From Lysobacter sp. cf310 (GTDB taxonomy: Bacteria > Pseudomonadota > Gammaproteobacteria > Xanthomonadales > Xanthomonadaceae): a stretch of 64,000 nt of DNA. The notes beneath the pieces are model-generated. The model saw only the letters and a list, made by a program, of their open reading frames with translations. It was not told where the DNA came from and made no database searches. The stretch covers positions 548,927 to 612,926 of the forward strand of contig NZ_FOSS01000001.1 of assembly GCF_900114355.1 (NCBI RefSeq), in the 5' to 3' direction. The position numbers and the translations under genes are program-made. Positions 17,976-26,585 of the stretch are shown in pieces. Positions within the stretch are counted from its first letter, which is position 1. Each line of letters opens with the position of its first letter.

Positions 17976-18574
17976 GGATACAGCATCCGCTTCGACCAGT
18001 CGCCGGCGCGGTCGCATTCGTACAGCCAGCGCTCGTGCAGGCGGAAGTCGGCGCCGTACCAGAACTCGATCTTCTCCGGCCGCACGCGTAGACCGGTCCA
18101 ACGCGGCGGACGCGGCACCTCACGGCCGTCGAAGCGCTGCTCGACCTGGGCCAGGCGCTGTTCGAAGGTCTCGCGCGACGCCAGGGTCTCCGATTGCAGC
18201 GAGGCCCAGGCGCCGAGTTGGCTCACGCGCGGGCGCGAGGCGAAGTAGGCGTCGGCCTCGGCATCGGAGACGATCTCGACCGCGCCTTCCACCCGTACCT
18301 GCACGCCGTTGCGCACGCGCGGCCAATGGAACAGCAGCGCCGCGTGCGGATTGGCCTGCAGCTCGCGGCCCTTGCGCCCGTCCAGATGGGTGTAGAACAC
18401 GAAACCGCGTGCGTCGTGCGCCTTCAACAGCACGGTGCGCGCCGACGGACGCGCGTCCAGACCGGCGGTGGCGATGGTCATCGCGGTGGGATCGGGCTCG
18501 CCGGCGACGCGCGCCTCGTCGAACAGACCGGAAAATCCAGCGATGGCTTCGGCTAACAAGGGATGTGGGTTCAT
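17972..18574 (-). CDS. pdxH: pyridoxine/pyridoxamine 5'-phosphate oxidase
   Basis: A 200-aa FMN enzyme that makes pyridoxal phosphate, the last step of the PLP pathway. Diagnostic segments: [63 protein letters not shown] [10 protein letters not shown], and the C-terminal [15 protein letters not shown] with [10 protein letters not shown]. The ATG at 18574 follows a -10 GACAAT by 6 nt, so the mRNA is predicted to be leaderless. It shares its promoter core with the divergent kinase gene and is followed by the AAC(6')-like gene in a 4-nt overlap. Confidence 0.96.
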   Translation of the reverse strand: MNPHPLLAEAIAGFSGLFDEARVAGEPDPTAMTIATAGLDARPSARTVLLKAHDARGFVFYTHLDGRKGRELQANPHAALLFHWPRVRNGVQVRVEGAVEIVSDAEADAYFASRPRVSQLGAWASLQSETLASRETFEQRLAQVEQRFDGREVPRPPRWTGLRVRPEKIEFWYGADFRLHERWLYECDRAGDWSKRMLYP

Positions 18575-18591
18575 TGGGTTATTGTCGCGCG
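18575..18591. promoter_or_regulatory. shared symmetric -10 element between pdxH and the glycerate-kinase-like gene
   Basis: The plus strand reads TATTGT (18580-18585) followed by 6 nt and the kinase ATG at 18592. The minus strand reads GACAAT (18586-18581) followed by 6 nt and the pdxH ATG at 18574. The two hexamers overlap by five bases, and both genes would be leaderless. Confidence 0.6.
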
Positions 18592-19404
18592 ATGCCGCCC
18601 GCTACGCATCCCTCCGCCGCCAGCGCCTACGCCGCGGATTTCGTCGAGCGCGTGCTGGCCGACGCCTTGAATCACGGCGCCCGCGTCTATGCGATCGCCG
18701 GCCTGCAGGGCAGCGGCAAGTCGACCCTGGCCGCGCAGGTCGCCGCGCGCGCCGGCGAACGCGGCCTGCGGGTGGCGGTGCTGTCGATCGACGATTGCTA
18801 TCTGGGCCGGCGCGAACGCGCGCAGCTGGGCCGCCGGGTGCATCCGCTGCTGGCCACGCGCGGCCCGCCGGGCACCCACGAAGTGGCACTGGCCTGCGCC
18901 ACCCTGGACGCTTTGCGCGCCGGCGGCGCCGCGCGCCTGCCGCGCTTCGACAAACTCGGCGACCGCCGCCTGCCGCCGTCGCGCTGGCCGCGCCTGCGCG
19001 CGGTCGACCTGACCCTGTTCGAGGGCTGGTTCCTCAAGACCCCGGCACAGACGGCGGCGGAGCTGATCGAGCCGATCAACGCCCTGGAGCGCGACGAGGA
19101 CCGCGACGGCGTCTGGCGCGGCTACTGCAACCAGGCCTTGGCGCAGGACTACCCGGCGCTGTGGGCGCGCCTGGACCGGCTGCTGTTCCTGCAGCCGCCG
19201 GGTTTCGAACACGTACCGGAGTGGCGCTGGCAACAGGAGCGTGCGCTGCAGGCCGCCAGCCCCGGGCGCGCGGGCATGGACCGCGCCCAGATCGAACGCT
19301 TCGTGCGCCTGTTCGAACGGGTGAGCCGGCAGGCGCTGGCGCGGCTGCCGGAGATCGCCGACTGGACGGTGCCGGTGGACGCGCGCCGGCGCGTGCTCGC
19401 CTAG
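18592..19404 (+). CDS. P-loop kinase, D-glycerate 3-kinase (GLYK)-like
   Basis: A 270-aa P-loop protein: Walker [11 protein letters not shown] near residue 40, a Walker-B-like [18 protein letters not shown], then [12 protein letters not shown], and [13 protein letters not shown]. This pattern is that of the plant-type glycerate kinase/uridine-kinase-like family that phosphorylates D-glycerate to 3-phosphoglycerate; distantly related proteins with other substrates exist. The start at 18592 is supported by the -10 hexamer 6 nt upstream (leaderless). Convergent with the dodecin gene, with 28 bp between the stops. Confidence 0.8.
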   Translation: MPPATHPSAASAYAADFVERVLADALNHGARVYAIAGLQGSGKSTLAAQVAARAGERGLRVAVLSIDDCYLGRRERAQLGRRVHPLLATRGPPGTHEVALACATLDALRAGGAARLPRFDKLGDRRLPPSRWPRLRAVDLTLFEGWFLKTPAQTAAELIEPINALERDEDRDGVWRGYCNQALAQDYPALWARLDRLLFLQPPGFEHVPEWRWQQERALQAASPGRAGMDRAQIERFVRLFERVSRQALARLPEIADWTVPVDARRRVLA

Positions 19405-19432
19405 AGCCGCGCGCAGGCGCGCGACGGCGCCG

Positions 19433-19636
19433 TCACTCGACGATGAAGCTCACCCGCAGGTTGACCCGCCACTCGGTGACGGTGCCGTCGTCCTCGGTCA
19501 CGACCTTGATCTCGTTGACCCACGCGCCCTTGATGTTCTTCACCGATTCGCCGCACTTCTTCAGTCCCGATTTGACCGCGTCCTCCATGCTGGTCTTGGA
19601 GGAGGCGTTGAGTTCGATGATCTTGGCGATCGCCAT
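19433..19636 (-). CDS. dodecin family flavin-storage protein
   Basis: A 67-aa protein matching dodecin: starts [24 protein letters not shown], a central [13 protein letters not shown] and a final [12 protein letters not shown]. Dodecins form hollow dodecamers that bind flavin dimers or coenzyme A and protect against free flavin. The length is typical. It is a single gene, convergent with the kinase gene. Confidence 0.95.
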   Translation of the reverse strand: MAIAKIIELNASSKTSMEDAVKSGLKKCGESVKNIKGAWVNEIKVVTEDDGTVTEWRVNLRVSFIVE

Positions 19637-19750
19637 GGGCGTGCTCCGGTCTGGCCGGCGCGCGGGTTGCGGCCGGAATGGCGAGCCTAGGCCGGCCGGC
19701 GTTAAGGCCACGCAACAGCCGACGGGCGCCAGCGCGGGGCCGCGGCTGGC

Positions 19751-19762
19751 TACAATCGCGGC
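19751..19762 (+). promoter_or_regulatory. -10 element of aroK, leaderless-type spacing
   Basis: TACAAT (19751-19756), then CGCGGC and the aroK ATG at 19763. Transcription should start at the start codon. Confidence 0.6.
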
Positions 19763-20317
19763 ATGAATCCCGCGAGCAATCTGATCCTGGTGGGCCCGAT
19801 GGGGGCCGGCAAGAGCTGCATCGGCCGCCGCCTGGCCGAGCGCTACGGCCTGCGCCTGGCCGACGCCGACCGCGAGATCGAACAGCGCACCGGCGCCACC
19901 GTCGCCACCATCTTCGAATGCGAGGGCGAAGCCGGCTTCCGCGCGCGCGAGCGCGCGACCCTGGCCGAGCTGCTGGCCGAGGACGGCCTGTTGCTGGCCA
20001 CCGGCGGCGGCGCGGTGCTGGACCCGGACAACCGCGCCCTGCTGCGCGAGCGCGGCTATGTGGTGCACCTGCAGGTCAGCGTGGAGGCGCAGCTGGAGCG
20101 CCTCGCGCGCGACCGCACCCGCCCGCTGCTGGCGCGCGACGACCGCGAGGAGGTGCTGCGCACGCTGTCGGCGCAACGCGCGCCGCTGTACGCCGAAGTG
20201 GCCGACCTGCGCTTCGATACCGAACGCATGACCGCGGCCGACGCCGCGGCCAAGCTCGCCGACGAACTCGACCTTTGCTGGCGCCGTCCCGCGCACGCGC
20301 ACGGAGCCTCCGCATGA
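19763..20317 (+). CDS. aroK: shikimate kinase
   Basis: A 184-aa kinase of the chorismate pathway, phosphorylating shikimate at the 3-hydroxyl. Walker A is GPMGAGKS (11-18), the substrate Asp motif is [23 protein letters not shown] holds the shikimate-binding Arg, and [11 protein letters not shown] is the glycine-rich Walker-B-like motif; the lid RDRTRPLL follows. It overlaps aroB by 4 nt (ATGA). Predicted leaderless. Confidence 0.97.
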   Translation: MNPASNLILVGPMGAGKSCIGRRLAERYGLRLADADREIEQRTGATVATIFECEGEAGFRARERATLAELLAEDGLLLATGGGAVLDPDNRALLRERGYVVHLQVSVEAQLERLARDRTRPLLARDDREEVLRTLSAQRAPLYAEVADLRFDTERMTAADAAAKLADELDLCWRRPAHAHGASA

Positions 20318-21435
20318 CCGCCACCGCCTCCCAGCCCCTGCACCGCGTGAAGGTGTCGGGCGACGCCGCCTACACGATCGACATCGGCCCCGGCCTGCTC
20401 GCCGACGCCGAGCACGTCGCCGTGCACCTGCGCGGCCGCCACGCCCTGATCGTCAGCGACGGCCACGTCGCGCCGCTGTACGCCGACGCGCTGGAACGCA
20501 CGCTGCGCGCGGCCCGCCCCACCCTGTCACTGGCGCGCTATGTGCTGCCGCCGGGCGAACACGAGAAGACCCTGGCGCGCTTCGGCGAATGCCTGGACGC
20601 GCTGGCCCGCCTCGGCGCGACCCGCGACGCCACCGTGCTGGCCCTGGGCGGCGGCGTGGTCGGCGACCTCGCCGGTTTCGCCGCCGCCTGCTGGATGCGC
20701 GGCGTCGACGTGGTGCAACTGCCGACCACCCTGCTGGCGATGGTCGATTCCTCGGTAGGCGGCAAGACTGCGGTCGATCTGCCCAGCGGCAAGAACCTGG
20801 TCGGCGCCTTCCATCCGCCGCGCGCGGTGATCGCCGACACCGCCACCCTGCGCAGCCTGCCCGCGCGCGAACTGCGCGCCGGTCTGGCCGAAGTGGTGAA
20901 GTACGGCGCGATCTTCGACGAAAGCTTCCTGTCCTGGCTGGAGGCGCACGCCGCCGACCTGTTGGGCGGCGACGACGCGACCCTGGCGCAGGCGATCGCA
21001 CGCAGCTGCGGCTACAAGGCCGACGTGGTCGCGCGCGATCCCTATGAGCGCGGCGACCGCGCCCTGCTCAACTTCGGCCACACCTTCGGCCACGCCATCG
21101 AAACCGAACAGGGCTATGCCGGCGCGACCGGCGACGGCCTCAACCACGGCGAAGCGGTCGCGGTGGGCATGGTGCTGGCGGCGCGGCTGTCGGCCGAGCT
21201 GGGCATGGCCGACGCCGCCGACACCCAACGCCTGCGCAGCCTGCTGGAACGCCTTGGTTTGCCGACCACGATCCCGGCCGGTCTGTCGCCCGACGCCCTG
21301 CTCGCGCGCATGCGCCTGGACAAGAAGGCCGACGCCAGCGGGCTGCGCTTCATTCTGTGGGATCGCGCCGGCCTGGCCCGGATCGTGTCGGGGGTGGCCG
21401 ACGAAGCGGTGCTCAGCATGCTCGCCAGCGGCTAA
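20314..21435 (+). CDS. aroB: 3-dehydroquinate synthase
   Basis: A 373-aa NAD- and metal-dependent enzyme forming 3-dehydroquinate from DAHP. Key signatures: [59 protein letters not shown], the LAEVVKYG segment and the zinc ligands in [12 protein letters not shown] and [12 protein letters not shown]. Translationally coupled to aroK. No aroK-aroB-damX-dam extension follows; an unknown gene comes next. Confidence 0.98.
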   Translation: MTATASQPLHRVKVSGDAAYTIDIGPGLLADAEHVAVHLRGRHALIVSDGHVAPLYADALERTLRAARPTLSLARYVLPPGEHEKTLARFGECLDALARLGATRDATVLALGGGVVGDLAGFAAACWMRGVDVVQLPTTLLAMVDSSVGGKTAVDLPSGKNLVGAFHPPRAVIADTATLRSLPARELRAGLAEVVKYGAIFDESFLSWLEAHAADLLGGDDATLAQAIARSCGYKADVVARDPYERGDRALLNFGHTFGHAIETEQGYAGATGDGLNHGEAVAVGMVLAARLSAELGMADAADTQRLRSLLERLGLPTTIPAGLSPDALLARMRLDKKADASGLRFILWDRAGLARIVSGVADEAVLSMLASG

Positions 21436-21549
21436 GCGGTCGCGGTGACGGCCGGGCCTTGCCTCGCCGACGCCGGAGCCGCACAGTGCGCCACCGGCCC
21501 GCTGCCGCAACGAGCGGTTCCATCCGTTGCAGGCGCACAGGGGCACCGC

Positions 21550-21999
21550 ATGAGTTCGCAGTTCGAGTTTCTCGACAAACACTACTGCGCGACCGATCAG
21601 AGCCAGGTCGCGGCGCAAGTCGTGTTCGAGCGCCACGGTCCGTTTCCGCGCGCGCGCACCGCGGTGGTGGTCTACGCCATCGACTGGAACGAGTGGACCG
21701 AAGCCATCGCCCAAGTCGTGCGCGCCTATTCGGATCGCAGCGCGGGATCGCGCGCGGGCACGGCCGTGCTGGACGTCAACGCCAAGCAATGGCGCATCGT
21801 GCTCACCGGCATGCGTTTCGTCAGCGCCGGCCGTTATTCGCAGGGCAGCGGCACGGCCTATCGGGTCAACGAATATCGCGACGGCACGATCCAGCTGAAG
21901 GCCAGCGCGGTCGGCCATCCGCCGCAGCTGGGCGAGATCGTGCACTTCGAGCACCTGTCCGGCACGCTGGTCGGGCCGGTGGAACTGCCGCAGGCCTAG
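21550..21999 (+). CDS. hypothetical soluble protein
   Basis: A 149-aa protein without signal peptide or membrane segment that I do not recognise. It looks beta-rich (VAAQVVFERHGPFPRARTAVVVYAIDWNEW; TAVLDVNAKQWRIVLTGMRFVS). It has a conserved-looking YAIDWNEWTEAI start and a late GEIVHFEHLSG. The chosen ATG at 21550 gives a normal folded N-terminus; an in-frame start further upstream would add a low-complexity lead. It stands 114 bp after aroB and is followed by a terminator. Confidence 0.65.
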   Translation: MSSQFEFLDKHYCATDQSQVAAQVVFERHGPFPRARTAVVVYAIDWNEWTEAIAQVVRAYSDRSAGSRAGTAVLDVNAKQWRIVLTGMRFVSAGRYSQGSGTAYRVNEYRDGTIQLKASAVGHPPQLGEIVHFEHLSGTLVGPVELPQA

Positions 22000-22068
22000 T
22001 TTCCCGCGGCGGACGCAGCACGGTCGGGATTCGCGATCGCCGCGCCTGCCCTCATCCCGCTCACCACC

Positions 22069-22099
22069 GAGCCCGGCCGCGAAGCGACCGGGCTTTCGT
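22069..22099 (+). terminator. Rho-independent-type terminator
   Basis: Stem AGCCCGG...CCGGGCT (22069-22096) followed by TTCGTT, between the unknown plus-strand gene and the convergent isochorismatase-like gene. Confidence 0.55.
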
Positions 22100-22145
22100 T
22101 GCGGCGCACGCAAGGCCGGCAAGCGCCAGCGCGCCGGCTGCGCGC

Positions 22146-22778
22146 TTACGCCGCCGCCTTCACCCGCGCCAGCGCGCGCTGGTTCGACGCGTACGGATTG
22201 TCGAGATAAGGCAGCGCATCGGTCCGGACCGCCTCGATCCACTGGTCGGTGCTCAACACCGCGGCGAAGCGGCTCTGGAACACCACCGAGAACACCCGAT
22301 GGATCTCCTCGGCGCTGGCCCGGCCGGCGCTGTTCTCGTACGACAGCGAACCGCTGGCGTCGTCGAGGAACTCGACGTTCAACTGCAGGTGCGCGGCCTC
22401 GAAGATGGTCGAGGCGTCGCAGTTGTGGGTCATGTAACCGACCACGCTGAGGGTGTCGACGCCGTTGGCCGCGATCCAGTCCTTGAGGTCGGTGCCGGTG
22501 AACACGCTGGGGAAGTTCTTTTCGATGTAATGGTCGCGCGGACGGCCGCCGACGACCTCGTTGAGCTGCCAGCCCGGCGTGCCTTTGACGAACACCGGCG
22601 CTTCCGGCGGCGCGGTGTTCTGCACCACCACCACCGGCACGCCGGCGGCGCGCGCGGCGTCCATGGCGCGGCCGATGTTGGGCAGGGTCTGGCTCACCGG
22701 CGGGTGCTCGATGAGCAGGCCGCCACTGAAGTACTCGTTCTGGACGTCGACGACGATCAGGGCGCGCTTGCGGGTCAT
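22146..22778 (-). CDS. isochorismatase-like cysteine hydrolase
   Basis: A 210-aa hydrolase of the isochorismatase/nicotinamidase superfamily. The catalytic triad is visible: D11 in LIVVDVQNEYF, K87 in YIEKNFPSVF and C120 in VVGYMTHNCDAS, with the following STIFEAAHLQ helix. The reaction is an amidase- or enol-ether-type hydrolysis; the substrate is unknown. It lies divergent to a GlxA-type AraC regulator (104 bp between the starts), a common pairing in which the regulator probably controls the hydrolase. AGTTCC-type context with GGAG precedes the start. Confidence 0.88.
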   Translation of the reverse strand: MTRKRALIVVDVQNEYFSGGLLIEHPPVSQTLPNIGRAMDAARAAGVPVVVVQNTAPPEAPVFVKGTPGWQLNEVVGGRPRDHYIEKNFPSVFTGTDLKDWIAANGVDTLSVVGYMTHNCDASTIFEAAHLQLNVEFLDDASGSLSYENSAGRASAEEIHRVFSVVFQSRFAAVLSTDQWIEAVRTDALPYLDNPYASNQRALARVKAAA

Positions 22779-22869
22779 GGCGGAACTCCAAAGTAGGAAA
22801 GGGATCGGACGCCGTACATGCTCCGCTCGCGGCGGAATCGCCGACAGTGGCCCGAATGCCAATATTCGA

Positions 22870-22881
22870 TAGAATCGGGCC
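22870..22881 (+). promoter_or_regulatory. -10 element of the GlxA-type regulator gene, leaderless-type spacing
   Basis: TAGAAT (22870-22875), then CGGGCC and the ATG at 22882. No ribosome-binding site fits between the start of transcription and the start codon. Confidence 0.6.
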
Positions 22882-23835
22882 ATGAACGCCGACACCATCG
22901 CCGTGGTCGCCTTCGACCGCATCAGCCCCTTCCATCTCTCGGTGCCCTGCATCGTGTTCGAGGACCGCGGCTTCGACGCGCAGGCGCGCTTCGCTCTGCG
23001 GGTGTGCGCGGCCGAACCCGGCCCGCTGCGCACCCAGGCCGGTTTCAGCATCGCGGTCGAGCACGGCCTGGAGGGTCTGGACGAGGCCGGCGTGGTGATC
23101 GTGCCGTCCTGGCGCGACGCCGACGAACGCCCGCCCGAGGCCCTGCTGCAGGCCCTGCGCCGCGCCCATGCGCGCGGCGCCCGGATCGTCGGGCTGTGCC
23201 TGGGCGCCTACGTGCTGGCCGAGGCCGGCCTGCTAGACGGCCGCCGCGCCACCACCCATTGGCATTGGAGCGAGCACTTCGCCCGCCGCTATCCGCAGGT
23301 GCGCCTGCAATGGGACGTGCTCTATGTCGACGACGACGAACTGACCACCTCGGCCGGCACCGCGGCCGCGCTGGACTGCTGCCTGCACCTGCTGCGCCGG
23401 CGCTGCGGCGCCGAGCTCGCCAGCCGGGTCGCGCGGCGGCTGGTGGTGGCCCCGCACCGCCAGGGCGGCCAGGCCCAGTACATCGAGCGGCCGGTGCCGG
23501 CCTCGCCCCAGGACGAGCGCTTGTCGGGGGTGCTGAGCTGGGCCCTGGCCCATCTGGAGCAGCCGCACAGCCTGGACGCGCTGGCCGAACGCGCGCTGAT
23601 GAGCCGGCGCAGCTTCACCCGCCGCTTCCGCCAGAGCACCGGCACCACGGTCGCGCAATGGCTGACCAATCAGCGCCTGGCGCGCGCGCAGCGCCTGCTG
23701 GAGAGCACCGACCAGCCGATCGAGGCGATCGCCGCCGACACCGGCTTCGGCTCGGCGGTGTCGCTGCGCCAGCACTTCGCGGCCGCGCTCAAGACCTCGC
23801 CCTCGGCCTACCGGCGCGAGTTCCGCGGCGGCTGA
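22882..23835 (+). CDS. GlxA family transcriptional regulator (DJ-1/PfpI domain plus AraC HTH)
   Basis: A 317-aa regulator with two parts. The N-terminal DJ-1/PfpI-like amidotransferase fold carries the elbow cysteine C106 in IVGLCLGAYVLAEAGLLDGR and the following ATTHW; the C-terminal AraC-type double helix-turn-helix (about 215-315) has LAERALMSRRSFTRRFRQSTG and IAADTGFGSAVSLRQHFAAALKTSPSAYRREF. Divergent from the isochorismatase-like gene, its likely target. The ligand is unknown. Predicted leaderless mRNA. Confidence 0.92.
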   Translation: MNADTIAVVAFDRISPFHLSVPCIVFEDRGFDAQARFALRVCAAEPGPLRTQAGFSIAVEHGLEGLDEAGVVIVPSWRDADERPPEALLQALRRAHARGARIVGLCLGAYVLAEAGLLDGRRATTHWHWSEHFARRYPQVRLQWDVLYVDDDELTTSAGTAAALDCCLHLLRRRCGAELASRVARRLVVAPHRQGGQAQYIERPVPASPQDERLSGVLSWALAHLEQPHSLDALAERALMSRRSFTRRFRQSTGTTVAQWLTNQRLARAQRLLESTDQPIEAIAADTGFGSAVSLRQHFAAALKTSPSAYRREFRGG

Positions 23836-23859
23836 GCCCGTTGCGGCGCCGCCTGCCGC

Positions 23860-23871
23860 TACAATCCAGGC
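23860..23871 (+). promoter_or_regulatory. -10 element of the WGR-domain gene, leaderless-type spacing
   Basis: TACAAT (23860-23865), then CCAGGC and GTG at 23872. This decides for the GTG start. Confidence 0.55.
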
Positions 23872-24129
23872 GTGCGCCTACTCCTACAACAACGCCCCGA
23901 CGGCCGCGAAGCCCCGCGCTTCGTGCAGCTGATGCTGCAGCCCGATCTGCTGGGCGGCTGGACCCTGGTGCGCGAAACCGGCCAGATCGGCGGCCGCAGC
24001 AGCGTGCGTCGCGAGCAGTTCATGGACCGCGACAGCGCCTTCGCCGCGCTGGAACACGCGCGCGACCAGCAGCTCAAGCGCGGTTTCCAGCTGATGTTCG
24101 CCCAGGGCGCGGAAGCGCCCAGCGAGTGA
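23872..24129 (+). CDS. stand-alone WGR-domain protein
   Basis: An 85-aa protein made of little more than a WGR domain: [41 protein letters not shown] followed by a helix [18 protein letters not shown] domains bind nucleic acid ends in PARPs and occur as short orphan proteins in bacteria, where the role is unknown. The WGR triad is present as the variant IGG rather than WGR. GTG start, probably leaderless. Followed by a GC-rich hairpin. Confidence 0.78.
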   Translation: MRLLLQQRPDGREAPRFVQLMLQPDLLGGWTLVRETGQIGGRSSVRREQFMDRDSAFAALEHARDQQLKRGFQLMFAQGAEAPSE

Positions 24130-24138
24130 GCGCGCGTC

Positions 24139-24165
24139 GCCCGGGCGCCCACCGGCCCGGGCTTT
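24139..24165 (+). terminator. possible terminator after the WGR gene
   Basis: GCCCGGG (24139-24145) pairs with CCCGGGC (24156-24162), followed by only three Ts; a weak terminator at best. Confidence 0.4.
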
Positions 24166-24259
24166 GCGGCAGCCGCACGCGGGCTTGACCGCGGCGCGGC
24201 GGAACACAGCAACGCAGCCACGCACGCCTGCGCGGCTCGCTTCGGCCCCGCCGCACCGC

Positions 24260-24265
24260 GATAAT
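24260..24265 (+). promoter_or_regulatory. candidate -10 of hemE
   Basis: GATAAT, 39 nt before the hemE ATG; unlike its neighbours this gene has a leader with an AGGA site. Confidence 0.45.
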
Positions 24266-24304
24266 GCGCGCCCAGCCGACGCCCCCGCGCACCAGGAATC
24301 CAGC

Positions 24305-25387
24305 ATGTCCCTTACCGACGCCGCACCCGCCAACGACCGCTTCCTGCGCGCCCTGCGCCGCGAGCCGGTCGACCGCACGCCGGTGTGGCTGATGCGCCAG
24401 GCCGGCCGCTACCTGCCCGAGTACCGCGCCACCCGCGCCCAGGCCGGCAGCTTCCTCAACCTGGCCAAGAACCCCGAACTGGCCTGCGAGGTCACCCTGC
24501 AGCCGCTGCGCCGGTTCCCGCTGGACGCCGCGATCCTGTTCTCCGACATCCTCACCGTGCCCGACGCGATGGGCCTGGGCCTGTATTTCGCCGACGGCGA
24601 GGGCCCGAAGTTCGAACGCCCGATCCGCAGCGCCGCCGACATCGACCGCCTGGCGGTGCCGGACATGGAAGGCGAGCTGCGCTACGTGATGGACGCGGTG
24701 CGCACCATCCGCCGCGAGTTGAACGGCTCGGTGCCGCTGATCGGTTTCTCCGGCAGCCCCTGGACCATCGCCTGCTACATGGTCGAAGGCGGTGGCAGCG
24801 ACAACTATTCCAAGGTCAAGGCGCTCGCGCTCAACGACCCGGCCGCGATGCACAAGCTGCTGGGCGTGGTCACCGACGCGGTGATCGCCTACCTGCAGGC
24901 CCAGCACGCCGCCGGCGCGCAGGCGCTGCAGGTGTTCGACACCTGGGGCGGCGTGCTGTCGCCGGCGATGTACCGCGAGTTTTCGCTGCGTTACCTGCAA
25001 CGCATCGCGGCCGAGCTGCCGCGCGGCGCGGGCGCGCAGCGCGCGCCGCTGATCCTGTTCGGCAAGGGCAACGATCCCTACCTGGAAGCGCTGGCCGCCA
25101 GCGGCGCCGAGGCGGTGGGCGTGGACTGGACCATCGGCCTGGGCGACACCGCGCGCCGCATCGGCGGCCGCGTCGCGATCCAGGGCAATCTCGATCCGGT
25201 CACCCTGTACGCCACACCCGCGGCGATCCGCGACCAGGTCGGCCGCGCGCTGGACGACTACCGCGACGGCAACGGCGGTTCGCGCGAAGGCCACGTGTTC
25301 AACCTCGGCCACGGCCTGTCGCCGGACATGAGCCCGGATCACGTGGCGGCGATGGTGAGCGCGGTGCACGAACTCAGCGCGCGCTGA
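24305..25387 (+). CDS. hemE: uroporphyrinogen decarboxylase
   Basis: A 360-aa haem-pathway enzyme converting uroporphyrinogen III to coproporphyrinogen III. Signature 1 ([16 protein letters not shown]) lies near residue 25, the catalytic Asp region is [19 protein letters not shown], signature 2 [19 protein letters not shown] is near 155, and the end has the usual [31 protein letters not shown] upstream gives the ribosome-binding site. Stand-alone gene, closed by a strong terminator. Confidence 0.98.
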   Translation: MSLTDAAPANDRFLRALRREPVDRTPVWLMRQAGRYLPEYRATRAQAGSFLNLAKNPELACEVTLQPLRRFPLDAAILFSDILTVPDAMGLGLYFADGEGPKFERPIRSAADIDRLAVPDMEGELRYVMDAVRTIRRELNGSVPLIGFSGSPWTIACYMVEGGGSDNYSKVKALALNDPAAMHKLLGVVTDAVIAYLQAQHAAGAQALQVFDTWGGVLSPAMYREFSLRYLQRIAAELPRGAGAQRAPLILFGKGNDPYLEALAASGAEAVGVDWTIGLGDTARRIGGRVAIQGNLDPVTLYATPAAIRDQVGRALDDYRDGNGGSREGHVFNLGHGLSPDMSPDHVAAMVSAVHELSAR

Positions 25388-25407
25388 GCGCGCAGCCGCA
25401 GCCAATG

Positions 25408-25435
25408 AAAAAGCCGGCGCTCGCGCCGGCTTTTT
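25408..25435. terminator. bidirectional terminator after hemE
   Basis: AAAAAGCCGGCG, a 4-nt loop and CGCCGGCTTTTT form a perfect stem with A-run and T-run on either side. It serves hemE (+) and the convergent unknown gene (-). Confidence 0.9.
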
Positions 25436-25460
25436 CGTATCGATCGATGGCGTCGCGAAC

Positions 25461-26468
25461 TCAGCCCACGTCGATCTTGTTGCTGCGCAGCAGCCGCGAC
25501 GGATCCGCCGGCGCATCGCTGGGCGCGCCGTATTCGAGCCGGATCTCGCGCATGTCCTTGGGCACCACCTGCTCGATCTCCTCGGGCGGTTCGCAGCCCG
25601 CCTGCAGGCGCTTGCCCAGGCCCATGCCGATCATCATCAGCGCCTGCGCCTCGTCCGATTGCGGCTCGCGCGCCAGCACCCGGTCGCGCATCAGGTAGGC
25701 GCTGTCGACGCCGTTCTTGGACACCGTCGACACCGCGCCGCTGGGCGTGGGCGCGCCGGCCTCGAGCTTTTCGATCGGCAGCGGATCCCAGCAGCGGCCG
25801 GTGCTGGCCACGGTCAGGCGCCCGGACAGATCGGACACGAAATCCTCCAGCGCGGCGCGCGCCTGCGCGCGCGTGGCCGCCTTGGCCGGCACGCTGTAGC
25901 GGCCCTTGACCAGGTACATGCGATCCAACTGCAGGGTCATCGCCGAACTCTTGCGCTCGCCCTGGCTGGTGTAGGCCAGGTCCAGCGAGCGGCCGCTGAC
26001 CGCGCCGTCCTTGCGGCGCGCGGAGGCGAAGCTGCGCAGTTCGCCCATGTCCATGTCCTCATAGCCGCCGGGCTGACGGCCGACCTCGGCCAGGGCCTCG
26101 CGTTCTTCGCCGGCGACGCGCTCGAACTCGTCCGGCGACAGCACCCCGGCCGGATAGAAGTACACGTCGATCCAGCGATCGCTGCGGGCGCTCAGCGCAT
26201 AGCGCACCGATACGCCGAATTCCTGGCGGTCGTAGCGGTGTTCGTCCACCGCCTGCCACTTGCCCACGCGCAGCGGATAGACCACGCGGGTCTCGCGCAG
26301 ATAGCCGCCCAACAGGGGCACGGTCCGGGCCTGCGCGGTATCGGCGCTGGCGACCGCATCGGCGGCGTCGGCGCCGAGCGCGACGGCCGGCGTCCACGCG
26401 ATCGACCAGGCCAAGGCCCAAGCCATCGCCCCTGCGCAGCCAGCTGCGCGCACTGCTTTACCGATCAT
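25461..26468 (-). CDS. hypothetical exported protein
   Basis: A 335-aa protein with a signal peptide: charged start, hydrophobic stretch, then cleavage near AVALGADA (about 33). The mature part is soluble, mixed alpha/beta, with PLLGGYLRETRVVYPLRVGKWQAVDEHRYDRQEFGVSVRYA and WIDVYFYPAGVLSPDEFE, and two cysteines (RCWDPLP and AGCEPP) that may pair in the periplasm. No family is recognised. It lies downstream of the hybrid kinase, as a separate unit 117 bp from it. Confidence 0.7.
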   Translation of the reverse strand: MIGKAVRAAGCAGAMAWALAWSIAWTPAVALGADAADAVASADTAQARTVPLLGGYLRETRVVYPLRVGKWQAVDEHRYDRQEFGVSVRYALSARSDRWIDVYFYPAGVLSPDEFERVAGEEREALAEVGRQPGGYEDMDMGELRSFASARRKDGAVSGRSLDLAYTSQGERKSSAMTLQLDRMYLVKGRYSVPAKAATRAQARAALEDFVSDLSGRLTVASTGRCWDPLPIEKLEAGAPTPSGAVSTVSKNGVDSAYLMRDRVLAREPQSDEAQALMMIGMGLGKRLQAGCEPPEEIEQVVPKDMREIRLEYGAPSDAPADPSRLLRSNKIDVG

Positions 26469-26585
26469 CGCCGCTCCCGACTGCGCCTGCTGCGGGGCGC
26501 GCTTGCGCGGCCCCGCTTCCGCCGGATCATGCGCCGCTTCGACGGCGCCTGCCAGCCGGTCCGGCGCGGTCGGGACAGCCGCCCT

